From a virus, in IMG/VR virus record IMGVR_UViG_3300018428_000158, positions 1 through 25,665 of that record: a stretch of DNA of 25,665 bases. One strand, 5' to 3'. A program made the position numbers and the translations under genes. The notes under the pieces were generated by a model. That model searched no databases, was not told the DNA's origin, and saw only the letters and a list, made by a program, of their open reading frames with translations. Positions 15,581 to 21,163 of this stretch are shown one piece after another (position 1 is the stretch's first letter; every line of letters begins with the position of its first letter).

Positions 15581-15605
15581 GTGGCGTTTTTGGAAGGAAC
15601 GCCAC
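15581..15605 (-). promoter_or_regulatory. RNA hairpin just upstream of the polymerase operon ribosome binding site
   Basis: The inverted repeat GTGGCGTT/AACGCCAC (15581-15588 and 15598-15605, 8 bp, 9-base loop) has no T-run after it on the minus strand, so it is a poor terminator. It ends just before the AAGGAG of the 101-residue gene. It could be a translational operator, mRNA stabiliser or processing site. Confidence 0.55.
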
Positions 15606-15621
15606 AGAAAACCTTGCGTCT

Positions 15622-15759
15622 TTAGATTAAAGGCATATAGTTAGTAGACATTTGTGTTTCGACCATAAGTTCTGGATACATTAAAGGTCCAGCAAGGCCT
15701 AACAAACATGCGCATACAACTAATACCGCAAGAGAGTAGTTTCTGATTTTTGTAATCAT
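15622..15759 (-). CDS. Tiny membrane protein, 45 residues
   Basis: Starts MITKIRNYSLAVLVV and contains one hydrophobic segment (residues 9-27) with two cysteines, followed by a short methionine-rich tail ending NYMPLI. Its ATG overlaps the stop of the 32-residue ORF upstream (ATGA), a strong sign that both are translated. Function unknown; small lysis or membrane-modulating peptides look like this. Confidence rests on coupling and hydrophobic pattern only. Confidence 0.55.
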   Translation of the reverse strand: MITKIRNYSLAVLVVCACLLGLAGPLMYPELMVETQMSTNYMPLI

Positions 15760-15854
15760 GAAACCACCACTAATGCAATCATAAGAGGAGCAGCAAGCAG
15801 AGCGAGTGCTATGCTAAAAACTGCTTGTGTAGTTTCGCTTTGAATAACTTTCAT
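15756..15854 (-). CDS. Tiny membrane protein, 32 residues
   Basis: Begins MKVIQSETTQAVF and continues into a hydrophobic stretch to the C-terminus (SIALALLAAPLMIALVVV), one membrane helix. An AAGGA site lies upstream of the ATG. It follows the Hsp20 gene by 10 bases and overlaps the 45-residue ORF by ATGA. Together the two fill the otherwise gene-free stretch between Hsp20 and the polymerase operon. Function unknown. Confidence 0.55.
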   Translation of the reverse strand: MKVIQSETTQAVFSIALALLAAPLMIALVVVS

Positions 15855-15864
15855 TTCAGTGTCC

Positions 15865-16293
15865 TTAGTGAGATTTGATTTCTATCTTTCTCGGACGCTG
15901 TTCTTCGGGCAGTTCAACTTTCAAATGAATGACTAGTAAACCGTTGACGAATTCAGCTCCATCAACGACAACATGGTCAGCGAGTCTAAACGTTTCCACG
16001 AATTTTTTTGTAGTAATCCCTTTGTGAAGATATTGTCTCTTATCTTCTTCAGGGTTACCGCGAATAACTAGAACACCGGGCTTTGCCTCGATTTCTAAGT
16101 CTTTCTTTTTGTAACCACCTAACGCAAACTCCATGGCGTATTCCGTATCACTATATTTGATAATATTGTGACGAGGAAAACCCTTCTCATTTGCTCCAAT
16201 AGAGGTTAGTCGTTCGATCTCATCCCATACGTGGTCGAAACCAATGAAACGAGAATGTGGAAATGAAAACACTTTAGTTCGTGTATTAACCAT
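15865..16293 (-). CDS. Small heat-shock protein, Hsp20/alpha-crystallin family
   Basis: A 142-residue ATP-independent chaperone. The N-terminal arm contains FDHVWDEIERL, typical of class A small heat-shock proteins. The alpha-crystallin domain spans about residues 42-130 (NIIKYSDTEYAMEFALGG, KKDLEIEAKPGVLVIRG, ADHVVVDGAEFVNGLLVIHL), and the C-terminus bears the I-x-I anchor in RKIEIKSH. A strong AAGGAG site precedes the ATG, and an exact T4 late promoter lies about 67 bp upstream, so it is probably made late, perhaps to help head or tail folding. Hsp20 genes are a known feature of marine T4-like phages. Confidence 0.93.
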   Translation of the reverse strand: MVNTRTKVFSFPHSRFIGFDHVWDEIERLTSIGANEKGFPRHNIIKYSDTEYAMEFALGGYKKKDLEIEAKPGVLVIRGNPEEDKRQYLHKGITTKKFVETFRLADHVVVDGAEFVNGLLVIHLKVELPEEQRPRKIEIKSH

Positions 16294-16359
16294 AATCGTC
16301 TCCTTATCTTTAAGCGAGATTGTTGTCTAACTACCGGACCTATTCCGCGTAGTCGTGGA

Positions 16360-16367
16360 TATTTATA
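16360..16367 (-). promoter_or_regulatory. T4-type late promoter (TATAAATA) for Hsp20
   Basis: Exact late octamer on the minus strand in the 93-bp gap upstream of Hsp20. Next to it is an 18-bp perfect A/T-rich palindrome (ACATTTTTTAAAAAATGT, 16370-16387) touching the stop of the preceding gene, of unclear role. Confidence 0.75.
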
Positions 16368-16386
16368 ACACATTTTTTAAAAAATG

Positions 16387-16830
16387 TCAATTATTTTTAG
16401 AATTATTTTCCATCCAGTCTTCAGCAGTTGTGCCTTCAGTTTCGGTGGTTGCTTGACGATAGTAGAGAATCAGTTCTTTTTGCTGCATGACATAACGACG
16501 AACTTCTTGAAAGTTCTCTGCCATTTTCTCATATCCATCGGGGGTAAGTGCGAACACTACGAAGTTACCATCAAGAATCTTTTCGATCTCTTTGATTTTA
16601 TCTTGTAGATTCTCTTCAGTGATAACAAAGAAGTTTACCTCTAGAAGGTCAATCGACTGAGGTAAAGGTGGTTGATAGATTCGTAGGGGAACCTTTTCTG
16701 TTACAGTTATAATCTGAGGCTCGGGTTTGACTTCAATTTCTTCAGAGCCCCACTCTAAGCGAGGCATCCATGAACATCCTGTTATAAAGATTGCTCCCAA
16801 CGCAATCGTGACCGGTCTATACAATAACAT
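16387..16830 (-). CDS. Predicted lipoprotein of the spanin region
   Basis: A 147-residue protein with a lipoprotein signal peptide: basic start, hydrophobic core, and lipobox ITGC with Cys19. The mature part includes a proline-rich stretch (VPLRIYQPPLPQ) and a mixed alpha/beta domain. A GGAAG site precedes the ATG. It overlaps the end of the 65-residue lipoprotein gene by 49 bp in another frame. It lies directly after the spanin pair and may join them in outer-membrane disruption, but it is longer than usual o-spanins. Function is otherwise unknown. Confidence 0.7.
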   Translation of the reverse strand: MLLYRPVTIALGAIFITGCSWMPRLEWGSEEIEVKPEPQIITVTEKVPLRIYQPPLPQSIDLLEVNFFVITEENLQDKIKEIEKILDGNFVVFALTPDGYEKMAENFQEVRRYVMQQKELILYYRQATTETEGTTAEDWMENNSKNN

Positions 16831-16979
16831 ATTTTCTTACTTCCAAAAGTTTCACACATCATTACCTGCTTTCCGCAAGGCGACTTATTTATCGTTGGTT
16901 GGTTTAACCTCTTCATTGCTTGACAACTCTGGAGTAGCAGGCTCAGAGTTATCAATATCCATAAGTTCTTGAGTGTCAT
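16782..16979 (-). CDS. Probable outer-membrane spanin (Rz1-like lipoprotein)
   Basis: A 65-residue ORF that starts inside the Rz-like gene in a different frame and runs past its end, the classic overlapping Rz/Rz1 layout. An AAGGA site precedes the ATG. The signal sequence ends in a lipobox LQSC with Cys19, leaving a mature lipoprotein of 47 residues containing four further cysteines (CGKQVMMC, CYC). In Gram-negative phages the o-spanin pairs with the i-spanin to fuse inner and outer membranes at lysis. Evidence is from layout and lipobox; the sequence itself is not a textbook Rz1. Confidence 0.65.
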   Translation of the reverse strand: MTLKNLWILITLSLLLQSCQAMKRLNQPTINKSPCGKQVMMCETFGSKKICYCIDRSRLRWEQSL

Positions 16980-17364
16980 TTTCTAAGTCCTTGAAGACTT
17001 TTGCAGTCTTCGCATTAGCACGAGTTTCTATCATCCCTGGCTTTGCTCGTGCGAGCCGTGTTAAGTTATGATCCTTGAAGATCTTCATAGCATTGTCTTT
17101 CTCTCGCTGTAACTCATTATTCCTTGCGGTGAGTGCAGACATTGCCGCTTCTGATTTCTTTGCATTTTCTTCTGCAGTCTTCAATGATGATTCTGCAGTG
17201 CGAACAGCAATCTCCATCTGAACTTGGTTTTCTTTTAGAGTTCGATTGTTCGCCTCGAGTTTACTCACTGCTGCTTCATACTTTGCAACTGTTGTTTGGT
17301 AGTGCATATATCCACCACCAATGGTACCGATAATCGCAAAAATCATAATCAATTTAAAATACAT
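16885..17364 (-). CDS. Probable inner-membrane spanin (Rz-like)
   Basis: A 159-residue protein with an N-terminal membrane anchor (residues 4-23, LIMIFAIIGTIGGGYMHY) and a long periplasmic coiled coil (about 25-105). Next comes a conserved-looking segment FKDHNLTRLARAKPGM, then an acidic, low-complexity C-terminus. This topology matches i-spanins. The overlapping downstream lipoprotein frame supports the call. It starts just after regA, so lysis functions are embedded in the replication gene cluster. Confidence 0.75.
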   Translation of the reverse strand: MYFKLIMIFAIIGTIGGGYMHYQTTVAKYEAAVSKLEANNRTLKENQVQMEIAVRTAESSLKTAEENAKKSEAAMSALTARNNELQREKDNAMKIFKDHNLTRLARAKPGMIETRANAKTAKVFKDLENDTQELMDIDNSEPATPELSSNEEVKPTNDK

Positions 17365-17365
17365 A

Positions 17366-17773
17366 TTATTCTACTCGCTTTTTAGATCCTATGCTATACT
17401 TTGTTACTAAATCCCAATCACCTCGTTCAGAATAAGAAATGATCTTAATTTGAGACAGTGGGCACAAAGGTGCTTCCACTTTTGTTGAATCTACTATAGT
17501 AAGCAATCCCCATTCAGATAACAGTTTAGCAATAGAATTTCTTCTACCTTTATCGTTATCCTCAAAGTTAGTTGGCTTACCGTCAAGCGCAAAAAGTTCC
17601 TTAAAGTGAACTATATAATACTTGCCGCGCTTGTGTAAAATATGACAGGATTGAAATAGTTTCTTTTCTTTTCTAGACGCAACACCAATTCTAGTTAGTG
17701 TTTCTCTTACCTTTAGAAAATCATCCGCATTCTTTAGTTGGACCTCCAACAATGTATCTATACCGACTTCCAT
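17366..17773 (-). CDS. regA: RegA translational repressor
   Basis: RNA-binding protein that represses translation of early phage mRNAs by covering their start sites, including clamp and clamp-loader genes in T4. At 135 residues it is slightly longer than T4 RegA (122). Strongly matching blocks are DFLKVRETLTRIGVAS, LFQSCHILHKRGKYYIVHFKEL, DKGRRNSIAKLLSEWGL and the C-terminal IKIISY segment. An extra hydrophilic tail follows. The order gp62-RegA upstream of gp43 is that of T4, although five ORFs of lysis, chaperone and membrane type, plus a small polymerase-coupled gene, are interposed here. Confidence 0.95.
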   Translation of the reverse strand: MEVGIDTLLEVQLKNADDFLKVRETLTRIGVASRKEKKLFQSCHILHKRGKYYIVHFKELFALDGKPTNFEDNDKGRRNSIAKLLSEWGLLTIVDSTKVEAPLCPLSQIKIISYSERGDWDLVTKYSIGSKKRVE

Positions 17774-17797
17774 TACCTTTATAACTCCTCATGGGGC

Positions 17798-18181
17798 TCA
17801 ATCGCCTTTTTCTGTTTTTATTCTTAAATCATTCAGTTGCTCTTTAGTAAGAACTTTTAGCGCCTCTTTAGCCTTTGATTTGTTGTATCCAAACAGTTCG
17901 GATATGAGCAGAAGATCGTCAGAAATCTCTTCCTTGTGCCACTTACTAAATCTTTTACGAGGACGTATACTATTTAGCAAAAAGAGAAATTGCGCTTTCT
18001 TCGGGAGTTGATGATACTGGTTCATTTCGTTCGCATAGAAGATAGAATCAGGAAAATACGATAATCCTCTATTCGTCAGAAATGGTTCATAGGATTTCTC
18101 TGCCAACGCATCGTTAGCAGAGTCTTCCATAAGGTTTTCTTTTGTTGAATTGATTGCGTTCAGATAATCAAATGGTTTCAT
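17798..18181 (-). CDS. 62: Clamp loader small subunit, gp62-like
   Basis: One subunit of the gp44/gp62 clamp loader that opens gp45 and places it on primed DNA. At 127 residues it is clearly shorter than T4 gp62 (187). Residues with a marine-type gp62 look include the NAINSTKENLM start, SYFPDSIFYANEMNQYH and RPRKRFSKWHK. Identity is strengthened by its position between clamp loader genes and regA. It overlaps the SNase gene by ATGA. Confidence 0.85.
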   Translation of the reverse strand: MKPFDYLNAINSTKENLMEDSANDALAEKSYEPFLTNRGLSYFPDSIFYANEMNQYHQLPKKAQFLFLLNSIRPRKRFSKWHKEEISDDLLLISELFGYNKSKAKEALKVLTKEQLNDLRIKTEKGD

Positions 18182-18615
18182 TTTACAGTGATATGCTCAT
18201 AATATTTTGTTTCAAGAAGTTCACGATTCTTTAGATGTTGATCTTCAATGTCATCTTTTGACTGCCCATAATACTCTACTGCGAGGTGTTTGTCAATCAT
18301 TAATTGATTCACAGAACATTGTCGGTCAGTTTCGGGATCATACACAATGAATTCACCAAGGATACGACCGAACTTACCTGTCGCATCTTTGTGCGTCTTC
18401 AGTGTACCTTCTTTACCTAACATTGCTTTTAGGAATTCCTTAGCCGCAAGTCCAAATCGCTTTTCCGTTTTATCACGAGTACGGGACTCAGGAGTATCAA
18501 TACCATACAACCTAACGCGCTGGTTACTGAGAATAACATCAAAACCAAGATCAATGTCAATGTCCACTGTATCGCCATCCACCACCTTTTTAATTTTGCA
18601 CCTATACTCATACAT
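18178..18615 (-). CDS. SNase-type (thermonuclease) nuclease
   Basis: A 145-residue OB-fold nuclease of the staphylococcal nuclease family. The catalytic pattern is clear: VVDGDTVDIDIDLG, then R35-LYGID40-TPE43-SR, and GKFGRILGEF with R84. It would cleave DNA or RNA with calcium, perhaps aiding host DNA breakdown or repair. No signal peptide is seen, so it is probably cytoplasmic. Its ribosome binding site (AAGGA) lies in a 23-bp repeat copied from the 3' end of the DUF3310 gene. It overlaps gp62 by ATGA. Confidence 0.9.
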   Translation of the reverse strand: MYEYRCKIKKVVDGDTVDIDIDLGFDVILSNQRVRLYGIDTPESRTRDKTEKRFGLAAKEFLKAMLGKEGTLKTHKDATGKFGRILGEFIVYDPETDRQCSVNQLMIDKHLAVEYYGQSKDDIEDQHLKNRELLETKYYEHITVK

Positions 18616-18636
18616 ATTATTTTCCTTGATTAAAAT
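18614..18636 (-). repeat. 23-bp direct repeat, copy 1 (SNase leader)
   Basis: Identical to 18832-18854. On the minus strand it reads the FNQGK-stop codons of DUF3310 plus the AAGGAAAATAATAT leader. Weaker similarity extends about 20 bp further right in both copies. Confidence 0.9.
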
Positions 18637-18667
18637 TTAAAATTGTTTGTATTCCGCTCAGATTCAT
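18617..18667 (-). pseudogene. 16-residue ORF: duplicated tail of the DUF3310 gene
   Basis: The mini-ORF MNLSGIQTILNFNQGK ends in GIQTILNFNQGK, matching the DUF3310 C-terminus GTQTVLDFNQGK. Its ATG overlaps the stop of the 51-residue ORF (ATGA), so it may be translated. It most likely is a relic of a partial gene duplication that also supplied the SNase ribosome binding site. Confidence 0.6.
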
Positions 18668-18819
18668 ATAGTAGTTTCCTCATGAACTACATAAACTTTC
18701 CATCGAGGATGCCTCTTAGAAAGGTTCTCAGCATACTTCATCAAGCGATTTTTCGACCTGCTACGTTTTTTAACAAAAGTGTTAAAACCATCTTTCACCA
18801 CTATTTTGTATCTCATCAT
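18664..18819 (-). CDS. Small basic protein, 51 residues
   Basis: Starts MMRYKIVVKDGFNTFVKK and is rich in lysine and arginine (KKRSRSKNRLMKYAENLSKRHPRW), ending YVVHEETTI. A GGAG site precedes the tandem ATGs. It fills the gap between the DUF3310 and SNase genes. No family is recognised; the charge suggests nucleic acid binding. It lies exactly between the two 23-bp repeats, so it could be lost by recombination. Confidence 0.65.
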   Translation of the reverse strand: MMRYKIVVKDGFNTFVKKRSRSKNRLMKYAENLSKRHPRWKVYVVHEETTI

Positions 18820-18831
18820 TTAAACTCCACT

Positions 18832-18854
18832 ATATTATTTTCCTTGATTAAAAT
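18832..18854 (-). repeat. 23-bp direct repeat, copy 2 (end of DUF3310 gene)
   Basis: Covers the last codons (DFNQGK) and stop of the DUF3310 gene at 18835 and the following few bases. Identical to 18614-18636. Confidence 0.9.
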
Positions 18855-19266
18855 CTAATACAGTTTGTGTTCCACCTTTAGTTATCGCATCCCACTGTTC
18901 TGGTGTAATATCATCAATACTGTGATGCCCAGGTGCAGGCTGATTCATATAATCTGATAACACTTTAGGTCGTTGACTCTGTTCCTCATCGTGTATGTAT
19001 AACTGTATCAAAGCATAGTGTAAAACTTTCAGCAGGTCTTTTCTATGATCTTCAGGCTTTCCTTTCTTTCCATATCTCTGTGCATACTTCAGCACATTAC
19101 CGATACAGAAACCAGTTCCATGCCCGCCGTCAATAACAAACTCGGTAGCCTGAAACTTTTCCTTTGCATAATGTTGGTCATACGTTGAGTTTACATACTG
19201 ATGAAACTCTTTGATGAGTTCCCCTTCATTGAACTTGTAGTTAGGTGTAATTTCACATGGTTTCAT
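18835..19266 (-). CDS. DUF3310 family phage protein
   Basis: A 143-residue protein with the DUF3310 pattern: FVIDGGHGTGFCIGNVLKYAQR, then GKKGKPEDHRKDLLKVLHYALIQLY. Here the gly-asn-lys-tyr-x-x-arg core and the DL-K-x-x-x-Y helix are recognisable. The domain is common in phages, often near nucleotide metabolism or replication genes, and has no settled function. The N-terminal 45 residues and the C-terminal 45 are extra and less conserved. The C-terminal end has been partly duplicated downstream. Confidence 0.8.
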   Translation of the reverse strand: MKPCEITPNYKFNEGELIKEFHQYVNSTYDQHYAKEKFQATEFVIDGGHGTGFCIGNVLKYAQRYGKKGKPEDHRKDLLKVLHYALIQLYIHDEEQSQRPKVLSDYMNQPAPGHHSIDDITPEQWDAITKGGTQTVLDFNQGK

Positions 19267-19276
19267 AATTAAATTC

Positions 19277-19891
19277 CTATTGCCATCTATAGAATTTATG
19301 CTGCCCTATTTGACCTACGGATTGCATACCTCTATCATTTACCCAATTGGGTGTTACATATGTCGCATGATAATGTGTTGACCCTTCAGTTATACCACGA
19401 AAACTCTGATTTGTCAAGGACCTTTCAGCCAACATTACTGCCTTCTCCCAAGCAAACTCGTCAAATGGGTCATCATCTAATCCATCACAATACCAACTAA
19501 ACTGACAGGCGTGTCTGATAGGAACTACATTACCTTTCCAGTTCACTCTAGTCTTTGCTTGCTTGACTACATCACACACAGTATCAGGAAAGCGTCTGCT
19601 TTCGATACGATTCATTACTACATCAGCGACTGCAAGTTGCCCTGCATAGTTGTCTGATCTTGCTTCGTGATATATGTTAAGTGCTAAGCACTCGACATCA
19701 TCTTTGTTGACTTCCTCTGCTTCTACTGTAAAGATTTCTTTTTCAAAGATACCAGGCTCTTCTGGTTGAACTTCTTCCACTTGTGGCTCTGGAATTGGTT
19801 CGTCACTTGCGATGATACTCTTTACGTAGACAGCAGCACCCACAACCATCACTATCCAAAACAGGATAGGACCGACGTACTTTGTTTTCAC
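19277..19891 (-). CDS. Endolysin, SleB-type cell wall hydrolase with N-terminal membrane anchor
   Basis: A 204-residue peptidoglycan hydrolase of the Hydrolase_2/SleB family. The catalytic domain spans about residues 66-204: LALNIYHEARSD (E76 is the likely catalytic acid), AVADVVMNRI, CQFSWYCDG, THYHATYVTPNW and GQHKFYRW. Residues 9-23 are hydrophobic and could act as a signal-anchor (SAR-type) for holin-independent export; an acidic proline-rich linker follows. The start is GTG at 19891, overlapping the upstream stop (GTGA). Together with the spanins downstream it forms the lysis set. Confidence 0.88.
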   Translation of the reverse strand: MKTKYVGPILFWIVMVVGAAVYVKSIIASDEPIPEPQVEEVQPEEPGIFEKEIFTVEAEEVNKDDVECLALNIYHEARSDNYAGQLAVADVVMNRIESRRFPDTVCDVVKQAKTRVNWKGNVVPIRHACQFSWYCDGLDDDPFDEFAWEKAVMLAERSLTNQSFRGITEGSTHYHATYVTPNWVNDRGMQSVGQIGQHKFYRWQ

Positions 19892-20091
19892 TTGAAAGCA
19901 TCTTCCGGTTTGTGAAGTGTTCCTTTACGGTCAACAAAGAACACAGTTCCATCATCTCTTATCTCAATCGCTTTGCAACCAAGAAGGTCGATGATTTCAT
20001 CTCCTACAGCACTGGCACCTTTATACTTACCCCAATGGTAAGCAAGTGCCATACATCCTAAAGTTAATAAAGTTTGATAGATGGGTTCCAT
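19888..20091 (-). CDS. Small membrane-anchored protein of unknown function
   Basis: A 67-residue protein with an N-terminal hydrophobic segment (residues 5-19, TLLTLGCMALAYHWG) followed by a small soluble part with a beta hairpin (GTVFFVDRKGTLHK). A strong AGGAG site precedes the ATG. It sits between gp44 and the endolysin and is coupled to the endolysin by GTGA, so it might assist lysis. Nothing specific is recognised. Confidence 0.7.
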   Translation of the reverse strand: MEPIYQTLLTLGCMALAYHWGKYKGASAVGDEIIDLLGCKAIEIRDDGTVFFVDRKGTLHKPEDAFK

Positions 20092-20102
20092 CCGTTCTCT
20101 CC

Positions 20103-21038
20103 TTACTTGAATTGACAGTCTGCCATAACTTCCGTTAGGAATGATACAGTATTTATCTCTTGGTCAGCAACAAAAGCTGAGTTATACGAGTATCTCCCTA
20201 GATGGATAATCATTTGAGGAATAGATGTTGGCTCTAACACATCATCCATACCATCAAATAGCATTCGAAAAAGGCTTGTCGGGTCTTTGTCTAAGTTTTC
20301 CGCAACCCATCTTCTCATAGCAGGAAAGTTTTTATTCTTTAAGAATGTCACAAGTTCCTGTATATTAGTTCCATCAATGTTTGCTAGAATACCAGTATCA
20401 ATCTTACCTGATGCGGAATATCTTTGCAACTCATTAAGCGTTCTTCTGAAGTCTGGAAAATATTTAAGAATGAATTTGACAAGCACTTTATCATCTGCTT
20501 CTACATTTTCTTTCTTAAGGATATCTTTCAGCCTTGCAAAAAACTTAGCGCCGAGGTCTTTATCGTGTTTGTCAATCTTAAAGTTGACAACCGAACATCG
20601 ACTATGGATAGGGTCAATAATTCGATTCAGGAAATTACAAGTCATTATGAAACCACAGTTCTTAGAAAACTCTTCAATGAAATTCCTAAGAGCAGGCTGA
20701 GTAGATTGTGGATTGAGATAATCTGCCTCGTCAAGAATGACGTACTTGCGACCACCTTTCAGAGAGACTGTGGAAGCAAAGTTAAATATCTCGTTTCTCA
20801 GTGTATCAATGTTTCTATCCATCGAGCCATTGATGACGAGATATGAACAACCTAACTCATCTAGCATTGCTTTAGCAGCAGATGTTTTACCAACACCTGC
20901 TCTGCCAGCTAGTATCATATTAGGAATGTTCTTGCTTTTCACAAACTCAAGAAAAGTATCTTTGAGTTCCTTAGGCAGAATAAGTTCATCAACAGATTTA
21001 GGTCTGTACTTCTCCACCCACAACATATCTTCTAACAT
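20103..21038 (-). CDS. 44: Clamp loader ATPase large subunit, gp44-like
   Basis: AAA+ ATPase that loads the gp45 clamp, four copies per loader with one gp62. Starting at the ATG at 21038 (MLEDMLWVEKYRP, GGAG site 7 bases upstream) it has 311 residues, close to T4 gp44 (319). Walker A is GRAGVGKT (45-52), Walker B is ILDEADYL (DEAD at 103-106), and the arginine-finger SRC motif is S146-R-C148. The YRPKSVDELILP start is typical. The frame is open upstream to a TTG at 21059, which is less likely as a start. Confidence 0.95.
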   Translation of the reverse strand: MLEDMLWVEKYRPKSVDELILPKELKDTFLEFVKSKNIPNMILAGRAGVGKTSAAKAMLDELGCSYLVINGSMDRNIDTLRNEIFNFASTVSLKGGRKYVILDEADYLNPQSTQPALRNFIEEFSKNCGFIMTCNFLNRIIDPIHSRCSVVNFKIDKHDKDLGAKFFARLKDILKKENVEADDKVLVKFILKYFPDFRRTLNELQRYSASGKIDTGILANIDGTNIQELVTFLKNKNFPAMRRWVAENLDKDPTSLFRMLFDGMDDVLEPTSIPQMIIHLGRYSYNSAFVADQEINTVSFLTEVMADCQFK

Positions 21039-21065
21039 ATCAAACTCCAAACATAACAAAGTAGC

Positions 21066-21094
21066 ATCTTACCATAAAATAGTAAATGATGCAA
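21066..21094 (-). promoter_or_regulatory. Possible sigma70 promoter of gp44
   Basis: Minus strand TTGCAT (21089-21094), 17-bp spacer, TAAGAT (21066-21071), just upstream of the gp44 start. It lacks the TGTGA element of the stronger promoters here. Confidence 0.4.
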
Positions 21095-21101
21095 GCCATA
21101 C

Positions 21102-21118
21102 GCTGTTAAAATAACAGC
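21102..21118 (-). other. Perfect 7-bp hairpin between gp45 and gp44
   Basis: GCTGTTA-AAA-TAACAGC on the plus strand; the minus-strand RNA folds with a UUU loop. No T-run follows, so termination is unlikely. It could affect mRNA stability or be an operator for the promoter beside it. Confidence 0.45.
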
Positions 21119-21137
21119 CATCAAAATTTTGAAGCTT

Positions 21138-21163
21138 GGGCTCATTCCGAGTAGGTTGAGCCC
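21138..21163 (-). other. Hairpin straddling the gp45 stop codon
   Basis: Inverted repeat GGGCTCA/TGAGCCC (21138-21144 and 21157-21163) with a 12-base loop. The right arm encodes the last codons of gp45 and the left arm includes the stop. No T-run follows. It may protect the 3' end of the clamp mRNA or be a weak attenuator. Confidence 0.5.

Noticed and set aside
16370-16387. Perfect A/T palindrome as a terminator
   Set aside because: It has no loop, is A/T only, and has no stable stem; it may be chance in A/T-rich intergenic DNA beside the late promoter.
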